11,498 bases of DNA from an uncultured bacterium. GTDB lineage: Bacteria > Patescibacteriota > Minisyncoccia > Phycocordibacterales > UBA1006. The stretch's first letter is position 1. The number at the start of each line of letters is the position of its first letter. Positions 1-7,411 of the stretch are shown piece by piece. Below the pieces are notes generated by a model that ran no database searches, had not been told where the DNA came from, and saw only the letters and a list, made by a program, of their open reading frames with translations. Location of the stretch: the NCBI GenBank assembly GCA_937898165.1, contig CALDKO010000070.1, positions 1 to 11,498 on the forward strand, in the 5' to 3' direction. Both the position numbers and the translations under genes were made by a program.

Positions 1-538
1 CGAGTTGTGAAATTGTAAAATTAAATTGTTCTGACAACGGCATCAGTTTTTGCTGTAGTGTATGTGTAATTCGATCCGCATCAGGATTTGCCGGCAGTGC
101 AAAAATAATTTCAGACACATCTGTACCTTTTTGATTGATTAGTTTAATCAAGGCTTTAATTCGGAACTGTTCATCCATTTCCGTATCAAGTAAGTTTCCA
201 AGGTTTCCCAGAACAAAATATTGGCCGTGATATGTTTGTGATTTTTCAAAAGCTTCAATATCCTGATCTTTCTCGACAATTAACAATATCGAGCTGTCAC
301 GTGTATCATCACGAACAATCGGTGATGTGGTAATGTTTTGATCATTCGTGGTGAAATATTGAAAACTAACCGGGCATAATTTTACTGTTTTTCGAGTATC
401 GGTAATTTTATCTTGCAGTTCTCGAATAAAATCAGGATTTGATTGCACGACAAAATAAGCAAATCGCTTTGCTTGTCGTCGTCCAATTCCTGGGAACTTG
501 GTAAACAAATGTGCCAATTGTTCAAATGGTGTCTGCAT
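1..538 (-). CDS. recR: Recombination mediator protein RecR, 3' end outside window, degenerate zinc finger
   Basis: RecR acts with RecO and RecF to load RecA on gapped DNA. The visible part is 179 codons from an ATG at 538, against a usual family length near 200, so only about 20 residues are missing. Residues 11-31 hold the helix-hairpin-helix (FPGIGRRQAKRFAYF). The Toprim core follows: LLIVEKDQDIEAFE at 85-98, YFVLGN at 107-112, then EIIFALPANPDADRIT, matching the family's EVILATNPTVEGEAT. The four-Cys zinc finger between them is nearly gone. Cys55 remains, but the partner positions read Ser (CPVS) and Ser/Val (SPIV in place of CPIC). It lies downstream of dnaB on the same strand after a 117-bp gap with its own possible promoter. 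The flanking motifs make RecR confident; whether this finger binds zinc is doubtful. Confidence 0.88.
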   Translation of the reverse strand, partial: MQTPFEQLAHLFTKFPGIGRRQAKRFAYFVVQSNPDFIRELQDKITDTRKTVKLCPVSFQYFTTNDQNITTSPIVRDDTRDSSILLIVEKDQDIEAFEKSQTYHGQYFVLGNLGNLLDTEMDEQFRIKALIKLINQKGTDVSEIIFALPANPDADRITHTLQQKLMPLSEQFNFTISQL

Positions 539-581
539 AATGTATTTTAAAATATTTAAATTATTTTATTTGAGCATTACA

Positions 582-611
582 ATTATACTTGGATTAATGC
601 TTAGCTGCCAG
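582..611 (-). promoter_or_regulatory. Candidate recR promoter
   Basis: On the minus strand, CTGGCA (606-611) and a perfect TATAAT (582-587) are 18 bp apart. Transcription would start near 575 and leave a leader of about 37 nt before the recR ATG at 538. A second, AT-rich option lies closer: TATTTT ends 10 nt before the ATG and would make recR leaderless. The two cannot be separated by eye. The rest of the 539-655 gap shows no hairpin or small gene. Confidence 0.35.
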
Positions 612-655
612 AAACTTCTGCGAAAATATAATAATTTGAATATTTTTAATTTACT

Positions 656-2044
656 TTAAAAGTTATCATCCACAAATCCATTTCCAGAACCTGCAGCATC
701 GGCTGCAAAATCTGCAAAATCTCTTTTTTCAACTTCGATGAATGTTGTTTTACTTCCGTCGAATACTAATTCTACCATTCCTGTTGCACCATTACGGTGT
801 TTTTCAATGAGGATCTCTGCAATTTGTGACTCAGATTCCTTGTCGCGGTGAATGAACATTACTACGTCGGCATCCTGCTCGATAGATCCGGAATCACGCA
901 AGTCTGACAATCGAGGTCGTCCTCCACGTGTTTCCACAGAACGGTTCAACTGTGAAAGGGCAATAACAGGAACATTAAGTTCACGAGCCAATCCTTTCAA
1001 CGATCGTGAAATCTCAGTTACCTGGTTTACCATGGAATCAAAGTTTTTTGTGGTGGTAATCAATTGCAAGTAGTCGATGATAAGCAATCCGAGTCCGTGT
1101 TCCATCTTCATTCGTCGTGCAGTTGATCGCATTTTTAGGATTGAGTTTCCAGCCTGGTCATCGATCAAAATCGGAGCTTTTTGTAGGCGACTCATTGCAT
1201 CGGTTAGATCAAGCCAATCCTGTTCGCGCAAATTACCGGTTTTCATTTTCCAGTTATCAACGTTCGCTTCTGCAGATAACATACGATCCATTAATGACAG
1301 TGCGGACATTTCAAGTGAGAATATTCCAACAGGAATATTATGGTTCAGTGCTGCTTTTCGTGCGATATCCAATGCAAATGAAGTTTTACCCATGGATGGT
1401 CGTGCAGCTAGGATAATCAGGTCTGATTTTTGGAAACCAGCAAGCTTATCATCAAGTCGTTTAAATCCAGATGGTACACCACGGAGTTCATGTTTATTGT
1501 CTGCTAGCTTTTGAATTGTCTCGTATGTTTCTGGTAAAATATCACGCGCTGTTACGAATTTCTTTACTCGTCCAGAGTTATTGGTGACTTCCAGTACTCT
1601 TTTTTCAGCCTCGCCTAATACTTCCTCGATCTCTTGTCCTTCCTGATACCCAAGCTCTGAAATATCATCTCCAACAGAAATTAAGTTTCGAAGACTTGAT
1701 TTTTTTGCAACAATATCAGCATAGTGTCCGATGTTTGTTGATGCTGGAACCATTGTTACTAATTCATTCAAATAATCTACTCCACCAATAGAATCAATTA
1801 CTTTTCGTTCGCGCAGTTTTGTAGTAAGGGATACTAAATCGATCGGTTCATTTTTATTTACCAAGTCAATCATTTCACGATAAATCATTCCATGTTTTTC
1901 AACATAAAAAGTTTCTGGGAAAATAGTATCCATAATATCATGGACTCCGATAGGACGAACCATAATAGAACCCAGCAATGCTTTTTCTGCATCGATGTCT
2001 TGTGGTGGAATTCGGACAATGGTTGAGCCAATTTTTTGTTTCAT
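656..2044 (-). CDS. dnaB: Replicative DNA helicase DnaB
   Basis: Hexameric 5'-3' helicase that unwinds the replication fork and interacts with primase. At 462 aa it is a normal-length, intact family member. The N-terminal DnaB domain (about 12-115) contains the typical PPQDIDAEKALLGS opening and a GGVDYL segment. The C-terminal RecA-fold domain (about 187-445) carries Walker A ARPSMGKTS at 214-222, the catalytic SLEM segment at 243-246 and Walker B LLIIDYLQL at 320-328. It also has SQLNRSVE (364-371), DLRDSGSIEQDAD (381-393) and the arginine-finger segment KHRNGATG (415-422). No intein or insertion is seen. The ATG at 2044 is chosen because the protein begins correctly there and a -10-like element ends 6 bp upstream. 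There is no Shine-Dalgarno. It is divergent from the coupling ATPase across a 109-bp gap. Confidence 0.97.
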   Translation of the reverse strand: MKQKIGSTIVRIPPQDIDAEKALLGSIMVRPIGVHDIMDTIFPETFYVEKHGMIYREMIDLVNKNEPIDLVSLTTKLRERKVIDSIGGVDYLNELVTMVPASTNIGHYADIVAKKSSLRNLISVGDDISELGYQEGQEIEEVLGEAEKRVLEVTNNSGRVKKFVTARDILPETYETIQKLADNKHELRGVPSGFKRLDDKLAGFQKSDLIILAARPSMGKTSFALDIARKAALNHNIPVGIFSLEMSALSLMDRMLSAEANVDNWKMKTGNLREQDWLDLTDAMSRLQKAPILIDDQAGNSILKMRSTARRMKMEHGLGLLIIDYLQLITTTKNFDSMVNQVTEISRSLKGLARELNVPVIALSQLNRSVETRGGRPRLSDLRDSGSIEQDADVVMFIHRDKESESQIAEILIEKHRNGATGMVELVFDGSKTTFIEVEKRDFADFAADAAGSGNGFVDDNF

Positions 2045-2050
2045 ATTATT

Positions 2051-2079
2051 AACATAGCATGGAGTTCAAACTCGGTGAA
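2051..2079 (-). promoter_or_regulatory. Predicted dnaB promoter, leaderless type
   Basis: On the minus strand: TTCACC (2074-2079), a 17-bp spacer, then TATGTT (2051-2056) preceded by TGC, an extended -10. The expected start of transcription, about seven bases on, falls on the A of the dnaB ATG, so the message would have no 5' leader. Confidence 0.5.
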
Positions 2080-2113
2080 GTGTACAATAGTGTGGAGAGA
2101 TTGGGGAAAAAAT

Positions 2114-2143
2114 TTGCGTGAATTTTATCAAATAGTGTATACT
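2114..2143 (+). promoter_or_regulatory. Predicted promoter of the coupling ATPase gene
   Basis: TTGCGT (2114-2119) and TATACT (2138-2143) are separated by 18 bp. The -10 ends 10 bp before the ATG at 2154, so the transcript would start within a few bases of the start codon. No Shine-Dalgarno is present. The -10 is good and the -35 weak. It faces away from the dnaB promoter in the same 109-bp gap. Confidence 0.45.
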
Positions 2144-2153
2144 ATTCCTAACT

Positions 2154-4112
2154 ATGGACAATCCTTCAGAAATTACCTATATCGGAAAAACTGACTTCCG
2201 AAATACGATGACAAAATTTGGTATCAAAGCCAAGGATCGTTTTCGTCATTTATATATTATTGGAAAATCTGGAACAGGAAAGACGACTCTTTTGGAAAAC
2301 ATGATTGTGCAGGATATTTATCATGGTAATGGTATTGCCTTTATCGACCCACACGGTGAAAGTGCTGATAAAATTTTAAGTTATATTCCAACATCGCGAA
2401 TCAATGATGTTATTTACTTTTTCCCAGGGGATAATGAATACCCAGTCGCATTTAATCCAATGGAAATTTCAGATAATGCATCTGCTGCCGAGCGATCCCT
2501 GATTACTGATGGATTAATGACGGTATTTAAAAAAATCTGGCCTGATGCGTTTTCAGGACGAATGGAATATATTTTAAACAACACCATGCTCGCTCTTTTG
2601 GAATATCCAGAGCCAAGTTTATTGGGTATTAACCGGATGTTAACTGATAAAGATTTTCGTAAACGAGTAATTGCAAATATTCAAGACCCAACCGTGCGAA
2701 ATGCATGGGACGAATTAATGAAATGGGATGATAAACGATGGAGTGAAGCCATTGCAGCGTTGGTAAACAAAATTGGACAATTTACAACCAATCCAATAAT
2801 TCGAAATATTATTGGACAAGGAAAATCAACATTCAATTTCCGACAAGCCATGGATGAGCGAAAGATCATTATCATGAACATGTCGAAAGGTCTAATCGGA
2901 GAACAAAGTGCAACATTGCTCGGTGCTCTTTTGATTACGAAAATTTATTTGGCAGCCATGTCACGCGAAAACTTAAATCCAGAACAAAAAGCAGTAATGG
3001 CGCCCATGTATTTTTACGTGGATGAGTTCCAAAACTTTGCCAACGATTCATTCGCAAACATCTTGTCAGAAGCCCGAAAATATAAACTTGCACTGACGGT
3101 CGCTAACCAATTCATCGCACAGATGGAGGAAACCATCCGTGATGCGGTATTCGGAAACATGGGAACCACGATTACATTCCGAGTTGGACCACTGGATGCG
3201 GAATTTATGGAACGAGTATTTGCACCAGTTTTCAATGGTGAAGATTTACAGAATATTTCATTTGGACAAGTTTTCTTAACACTATTGATTGACGGTATGG
3301 CGTCAAAGCCGTTTTCCGCAGCAACTCTTGGTCCGATTCAGCCACTTGAAACACCTCAGCGCGATTTAGTTATTGATACATCACGAGCTAATTATGCTCG
3401 AAAACGTATTGAAGTCGAAGAGAAAATAATGGGGTGGTTTACCGATCAGCGCGCAGTGTATAAAAAAGACACTTCAACAGAAACAATAACAAAACCAAAA
3501 ACATATATTGTTCCAACAGTAACACCTTCAGTGCGAAACGATGCAGTAAAGAGTACTCCTGTACCCAAGAAAGATAGTGTATCTAAACCAGTAAGTACGA
3601 CTCAGTCTAAAAAAACAACACCAAAGCCAGAAACAGTAAAAGAAGCTCCTATTGTATTATCATCTGAAATGAACAACCTACTCGATCAATTGGAGTTTAC
3701 TGGTAATACAACAATAACTAATGAATCTGAACCTGTTCCAACTAAAACTGTAGTAACATCAGAAAAAGTTCCACAGCAAATACCTCCTCAAAAAGAAAAA
3801 GTATTAGACAAGCCAGTAAAAGATCGTGCAGCAAAACCAGAAACAAAAAATGTATTGATGGAAGCTCTTGAAAAAGCAAAAGCATTGAAAGCAGTAGAGG
3901 ATGCAAAAAAACCACCTGCAGTTGAAAAACCAATACACGACCAAACAGCCTTAAAAGAAACATTGCAACAATTTAAAAAAACCGAGGAGCCAATAATAAA
4001 AAAAGAATCCCAAAATAAAAATCAGCAACAAGTGACAACTCCTCTGCAACCAACAACATCCAGTACCGTTCGTGAAGTTCCAGAAGACATACTTAAAAGG
4101 TTATTAGAATAA
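2154..4112 (+). CDS. VirD4/TraG-like type IV secretion coupling ATPase, soluble, with long disordered C-terminal tail
   Basis: FtsK/HerA-superfamily P-loop ATPase of the conjugative coupling-protein type. The 652-aa protein has Walker A GKSGTGKT at 37-44, the FIDPHG segment at 63-68, Walker B YVDEFQ at 288-293, and the ARKYKLALTVANQF segment (307-320) usual in the TraG/VirD4 C-terminal half, where an ANQ-type polar motif follows Walker B. No N-terminal membrane helices are seen: the P-loop begins within 40 residues of the start, unlike classical VirD4. The ATPase domain ends near 430. Residues about 435-640 are Lys/Pro/Thr/Gln-rich, without predicted fold, and end in a short helical motif VPEDILKRLLE. 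The lamin-tail gene follows after 15 bp, so the two are probably co-transcribed. DNA or protein transport is inferred from the family; no relaxase, VirB4 or pilin is visible here. Confidence 0.8.
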   Translation: MDNPSEITYIGKTDFRNTMTKFGIKAKDRFRHLYIIGKSGTGKTTLLENMIVQDIYHGNGIAFIDPHGESADKILSYIPTSRINDVIYFFPGDNEYPVAFNPMEISDNASAAERSLITDGLMTVFKKIWPDAFSGRMEYILNNTMLALLEYPEPSLLGINRMLTDKDFRKRVIANIQDPTVRNAWDELMKWDDKRWSEAIAALVNKIGQFTTNPIIRNIIGQGKSTFNFRQAMDERKIIIMNMSKGLIGEQSATLLGALLITKIYLAAMSRENLNPEQKAVMAPMYFYVDEFQNFANDSFANILSEARKYKLALTVANQFIAQMEETIRDAVFGNMGTTITFRVGPLDAEFMERVFAPVFNGEDLQNISFGQVFLTLLIDGMASKPFSAATLGPIQPLETPQRDLVIDTSRANYARKRIEVEEKIMGWFTDQRAVYKKDTSTETITKPKTYIVPTVTPSVRNDAVKSTPVPKKDSVSKPVSTTQSKKTTPKPETVKEAPIVLSSEMNNLLDQLEFTGNTTITNESEPVPTKTVVTSEKVPQQIPPQKEKVLDKPVKDRAAKPETKNVLMEALEKAKALKAVEDAKKPPAVEKPIHDQTALKETLQQFKKTEEPIIKKESQNKNQQQVTTPLQPTTSSTVREVPEDILKRLLE

Positions 4113-4127
4113 TAGATTGATGTGTAT

Positions 4128-5549
4128 ATGAAAATAAATAAGTTAATAGTATTCATCTTTACGATGAGTATCTTTTTTGGTGTTACGCACAATGCCTATG
4201 CTGATGTTCTTATTAATGAAATTGCATGGATGGGAACTGTAACGTCGGTTAATGATGAGTGGATAGAGTTATTTAATAATGGAACTGCACCAATAATTCT
4301 AGATGGGTGGACATTGCAAGCAAGTGACGGGTCACCAGTTATCTCCTTGAAAGGAACATTGAGCGCTGGTGGATATATGTTATTAGAACGAACTGACGAT
4401 ACATCAGTTCCAGGAATTACTGCGGGTATTATTTATTCTGGCGCCCTGGGAAACGAGGGTGAGACATTAGTAATAAAGAATAATACAGAACAAGTCATGG
4501 ATACTGTTGCTATGACAGGAGGTTGGGTTGCCGGGAACGCAAGCACAAAAGAAACCATGCAGAGGAACGGATCAGATTGGGTTACAGGAACTGCAACACC
4601 GGCCGCACAAAATATTTCAAATAATACTACGAATAATAATTCTGGATCTGGAACAGGAAATACTGGTGGGAATAGTGGAGCAGGCGGTTCTACAAGCAAT
4701 ACGCCAACAACCCCGGTGGTTATAAAACCTAGAGATGAGGAAAAAGATACAACCATTCAAATTGAACCAGACCCAGTATATTCATCACGAATGATTACAC
4801 CTGATATTTTTATACAGCAGGTTCCACTCGATTTCAGTTCAGAAGTTAAAAAAGATGGTATTTTTGAAACTTCCCGCGGCCGGTTTGAGTGGTCAATGGG
4901 CGATGGTGGGTCGTTTGTTTTTACTAAAAGTACACCATTTAATTACACTTATCAGGAACCAGGGCAATACGTAATTATATTACGATATTATTCAAATATA
5001 TTTAAAAAAGAACCCGATACAATTCACAAGAAAACAATTACCGTAATTCCGGCGACTATTTCTATTACTACAAATATCAGTGGAACAATTATACTGACCA
5101 ATAATTCAGATAATGATATTGATTTAGGAAATTGGAAATTACGTTCAGGAAACAATGAATTTACATTTCCATTATTTACAATTTTGCAAAAAGATTCAAA
5201 AATAAATATTCCAGAGTCTATTCATAAACTACATTCAAAAAATGTAACGTTAGTTACTCCGAACGGATATAGAGCATCCCAAAAATCAAATAATTATAAC
5301 TACAAAAACATAGACAACGAAAGCACTGGAGAATCAATAGTATCTTCTGATGAATATCAGTCTTTATTTCAAAAAACTGACACACAAGAGGGCACTACGG
5401 CAATAATTCTAAAACCACTACCATATCATACAATTCTGTGGGTGATTATATTTGTAATAGTACTTACAATAGGTACTTTTGGATTTCATATTCTCATACA
5501 TAAAATGGAACGTGCTGATGAAAATAAATCAGTTCAAGAAAACAGATAA
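4128..5549 (+). CDS. Secreted lamin-tail/PKD-like protein with C-terminal membrane anchor
   Basis: Predicted surface protein of 473 aa whose biochemical role is not known. Residues 1-25 are a signal peptide (Lys-rich start, hydrophobic core, cleavage after AYA). Residues 26-152 form a lamin-tail domain (VLINEIAWMGT, then NDEWIELFNNG, DGWTL, GGYMLLER). A Gly/Asn/Ser/Thr linker spans about 161-200. A PKD-like beta domain follows at about 230-306 (FEWSMGDGG, then FNYTYQEPGQYVI). A second, divergent lamin-tail-like fold lies at about 308-385 (TIILTNNSDNDIDLGNWKLRS). One transmembrane helix at 434-456 is followed by a short charged cytoplasmic end, so most of the protein should lie outside. The ATG at 4128 is preferred over GTG 4122 because MKINK gives a normal signal peptide. 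A weak -10 (TAGATT, 4113-4118) precedes it, but it is probably in the ATPase operon. Confidence 0.75.
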   Translation: MKINKLIVFIFTMSIFFGVTHNAYADVLINEIAWMGTVTSVNDEWIELFNNGTAPIILDGWTLQASDGSPVISLKGTLSAGGYMLLERTDDTSVPGITAGIIYSGALGNEGETLVIKNNTEQVMDTVAMTGGWVAGNASTKETMQRNGSDWVTGTATPAAQNISNNTTNNNSGSGTGNTGGNSGAGGSTSNTPTTPVVIKPRDEEKDTTIQIEPDPVYSSRMITPDIFIQQVPLDFSSEVKKDGIFETSRGRFEWSMGDGGSFVFTKSTPFNYTYQEPGQYVIILRYYSNIFKKEPDTIHKKTITVIPATISITTNISGTIILTNNSDNDIDLGNWKLRSGNNEFTFPLFTILQKDSKINIPESIHKLHSKNVTLVTPNGYRASQKSNNYNYKNIDNESTGESIVSSDEYQSLFQKTDTQEGTTAIILKPLPYHTILWVIIFVIVLTIGTFGFHILIHKMERADENKSVQENR

Positions 5550-5561
5550 TTGTGATATAGT
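5533..5561 (+). promoter_or_regulatory. Predicted pth promoter, leaderless type
   Basis: TTCAAG (5533-5538), 17-bp spacer, TATAGT (5556-5561) preceded by TGA as an extended -10. The -10 ends 8 bp before ATG 5570, so the message should begin at the start codon. The -35 lies inside the end of the upstream gene. Confidence 0.45.
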
Positions 5562-5569
5562 CCTTGTAT

Positions 5570-6130
5570 ATGTATTTATTGGTAGGACTTGGAAATCCAG
5601 GCTTAAAATATGAACAAACCCGACATAATGTAGGCTGGATTGTGTTAGATAATTTATTTCCAGACTCTGATTGGAAAGAAAACAAATACGCAAAATGTAC
5701 TGAAACCCACGAGGAAATTGGTGATACAGTAATTCATGCGATCAAACCACAGACATTCATGAATGAATCTGGGATTTCTCTTGAATACTTTGTTCAAAAA
5801 GAGGGAATTGATCCACAGAATACTATTGTTGTATATGACGACATTGATTTACTTCTTGGAAAAATCAAAATTTCGTTTGATCGGGGGAGCGGTGGGCATA
5901 ATGGGATCAAGTCAATTGAGGAGCATTTGGGAAGTCGCGAATTCATACGAATCAGAATTGGAATTTCTAGATTACTCGAAAACGGGGAATTAATAAAACC
6001 AAATGTACTTGGTCATTTTGAATCATCAGAACTCGAAATACTAAAAAAAGTTTCTAAAACAGTAGAATCAATACTTAAAACTATTTTTGTAGAGGGAAAG
6101 GAGAAGGCTATGACTAATTTTAACCAATAA
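5570..6130 (+). CDS. pth: Peptidyl-tRNA hydrolase
   Basis: Releases tRNA from prematurely dropped peptidyl-tRNA by cleaving the ester bond; cytoplasmic and normally essential. The 186-aa protein is close to the usual length. All signatures are present: LLVGLGNPG (3-11), TRHNVGW with catalytic His19, KPQTFMNESG with Asn65, VVYDDIDL with the catalytic Asp at 90, and RGSGGHNGIKSI with Asn111. The ATG at 5570 is chosen over an in-frame TTG at 5564 because the family begins directly before the LIVGLGNPG strand and because the -10 ends 8 bp upstream. The stop codon lies inside the stem of the downstream terminator. It sits 20 bp after the lamin-tail gene but probably has its own promoter. Confidence 0.96.
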   Translation: MYLLVGLGNPGLKYEQTRHNVGWIVLDNLFPDSDWKENKYAKCTETHEEIGDTVIHAIKPQTFMNESGISLEYFVQKEGIDPQNTIVVYDDIDLLLGKIKISFDRGSGGHNGIKSIEEHLGSREFIRIRIGISRLLENGELIKPNVLGHFESSELEILKKVSKTVESILKTIFVEGKEKAMTNFNQ

Positions 6131-6160
6131 AAAACAACCAAAATATGGTTGTTTTTTATT
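6126..6160. terminator. Bidirectional terminator between pth and rpsA
   Basis: A perfect 14-bp inverted repeat (6126-6139 with 6147-6160) surrounds the 7-nt loop AAAATAT. The arms contain A6 and T6 runs, so the structure is a Rho-independent terminator on both strands. It includes the pth stop codon in the left arm and ends 3 bp before the rpsA stop codon. Confidence 0.9.
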
Positions 6161-6163
6161 GCA

Positions 6164-7237
6164 TTATTCAGCTACTGCCAATGTCATACGGTGTTCTTTT
6201 GGATCAAACAAAGTAATTTTGAATGAATATGATTTTCCAAGTGAAAGTTTTTCTTTCAATTTCTTTTCATCACCAAATTCTGAAACGTGGATCAAACCTG
6301 CAACACCTTCTTCGATTGCAACCAATGCACCATGTTTATTGAATTTAATAACTACTCCTGAAACGATATCGTCTTTTTTGTATTTTCCTTCAACTTTTGT
6401 CCACGGATTTTCTTTCAAAGCCTTGATAGACAATGAAATTTTTCCATTTTTGATTTCGATAATTTTTGCTTTTACCTTATCACCAAGTTTGAATAATACT
6501 CGAGGATCGTCAACCAATGACCAGTCCATTTCTGAAATGTGAACCAAACCTTCAAGATTGTTTTCAATTCGGAGGAATACTCCAAAATCTACGATTCCTG
6601 AAACTTCACAGTCCAACATGTCGCCAACACTGTATTTGGTAGCAATTTCTTTCTTTTCTTCCTTGATGTTTCCTTTTTCAGAGAAAATTAATTTTCCTTC
6701 TTTTGGATTAACACCAATCACCATAAGTGATAATTTCTTTGAAACGAGTTTTTTAAGTTCTTTCAAGATTTCATCCTTATCACCATCGTCAACGCGAGGG
6801 TAGTGCTCAGCTTTTAATTGTGATGCTGGAAGGAATCCTTGGATACCTTGCCATTCAACCATCAATCCTCCTTTGTTAGCTTCTTTAACCGGAAGTTCAA
6901 GGATTTCTCCTGACTTCATGATTTTATCAGCATCAGACCAAACGAGTGCTTGTCGAGCTTCTTTCAACGAAAGTTCTACATAACCATTTTCATTTTCTGT
7001 TTCGATAACTTTACCTTTTATAGTATCGCCAACATTAATGTTTTTGATCATGTCTTTCGCGTTTAGAAATTCGCGTCCGTAGATGATACCGGTTCCGTAC
7101 ACACCCAAATCAATGTACATAGTAATACCTGATGTAGTGATAACAGTTCCTTCTAATAAATCGCCTAGTACCAAAGGTTTATAACCGTCTCCAGTCATAA
7201 TATCTTTCATAACGTCAGCTGCTTCAATTTTTGTCAT
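6164..7237 (-). CDS. rpsA: Ribosomal protein bS1, four S1 domains
   Basis: S1 binds mRNA on the small ribosomal subunit and helps initiation on messages with weak or no Shine-Dalgarno. The 357-aa protein has four S1/OB repeats, at about 23-93, 110-187, 203-273 and 289-357. The third and fourth are canonical (VDFGVFLRIENNLEGLVHIS; GALVAIEEGVAGLIHVSEFG). Classical proteobacterial S1 has six, so this is the short form. The first two repeats are the more divergent, as is usual for ribosome-binding repeats. The ATG at 7237 has no -10 close by and no Shine-Dalgarno. A leader of about 84 nt is predicted. It is convergent with pth and divergent from the 108-aa gene. An S1-domain RNA-binding protein with another role is a weaker alternative. 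Confidence 0.88.
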   Translation of the reverse strand: MTKIEAADVMKDIMTGDGYKPLVLGDLLEGTVITTSGITMYIDLGVYGTGIIYGREFLNAKDMIKNINVGDTIKGKVIETENENGYVELSLKEARQALVWSDADKIMKSGEILELPVKEANKGGLMVEWQGIQGFLPASQLKAEHYPRVDDGDKDEILKELKKLVSKKLSLMVIGVNPKEGKLIFSEKGNIKEEKKEIATKYSVGDMLDCEVSGIVDFGVFLRIENNLEGLVHISEMDWSLVDDPRVLFKLGDKVKAKIIEIKNGKISLSIKALKENPWTKVEGKYKKDDIVSGVVIKFNKHGALVAIEEGVAGLIHVSEFGDEKKLKEKLSLGKSYSFKITLFDPKEHRMTLAVAE

Positions 7238-7257
7238 ATGTTATTGGCTCGTCACTT

Positions 7258-7286
7258 CTTTCCGCAACCGAAACAGAGTAGGAAAG
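7258..7286 (-). promoter_or_regulatory. Hairpin in the rpsA 5' leader
   Basis: In the predicted rpsA leader, CTTTCC and GGAAAG form a perfect 6-bp stem around a 17-nt loop, starting 20 nt before the ATG. It has no U-tract, so it is not a terminator. Some S1 genes repress their own translation through leader hairpins, and this could be such a site, but nothing shows that directly. Confidence 0.3.
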
Positions 7287-7327
7287 GGTTAATTAACAAG
7301 CATTAATTGCTAATAATAGACCTATAG

Positions 7328-7355
7328 AAAATAGCACGAAATATGATATTTGTAA
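7328..7355 (-). promoter_or_regulatory. Predicted rpsA promoter
   Basis: On the minus strand: TTACAA (7350-7355), 16-bp spacer, TATTTT (7328-7333) preceded by TGC as an extended -10. Transcription would start near 7321. A second possible -10, TATTAT, lies at 7313-7318. Its -35 is only 3 bp from the -35 of the divergent 108-aa gene. Confidence 0.45.
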
Positions 7356-7358
7356 CTA

Positions 7359-7391
7359 TTGACATAACTAAATTTATTAGTATGATATAAC
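7359..7391 (+). promoter_or_regulatory. Strong promoter of the 108/64-aa gene pair
   Basis: A perfect TTGACA (7359-7364) is followed after 16 bp by TATGAT (7381-7386). This overlaps an extended -10, TGATATAAC, at 7383-7391. Transcription would start near 7393-7398 and leave an A/T-only leader of roughly 13-19 nt with no Shine-Dalgarno. It is the closest match to a sigma-70 consensus in the window. Confidence 0.7.
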
Positions 7392-7411
7392 AAAATCAAA
7401 AATATAAATAT

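Noticed and set aside
1077..1514. Open frame of 145 codons on the plus strand inside dnaB
   Set aside because: Antisense shadow of a fully conserved DnaB; its translation has no recognisable motif.
3475..4080. Change of composition in the ATPase tail as a frameshift or fused foreign gene
   Set aside because: The frame stays open with normal codons to a motif-like end, and disordered tails are common in such proteins.
4122..4127. Upstream GTG start for the lamin-tail protein
   Set aside because: The ATG at 4128 gives a normal Lys-rich signal peptide; the extension adds only two residues.
4433..4756. Open frame of 107 codons on the minus strand within the lamin-tail gene
   Set aside because: Antisense to a Gly/Asn-rich linker and conserved lamin-tail domain; low-complexity Val/Phe/Pro product, no start signal.
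5564..5569. Upstream TTG start for pth
   Set aside because: It lies between the -10 and the expected transcription start, and the family starts directly before the first strand.
6159..6542. Open frame of 127 codons on the plus strand inside rpsA
   Set aside because: Antisense of the fourth and third S1 repeats, whose protein motifs are unmistakable.
7289..7312. TTAATTAA palindrome and AGCA/TGCT mini-hairpin upstream of rpsA as an operator
   Set aside because: Very short and AT-only or with a 4-bp stem; expected by chance in DNA of this composition.
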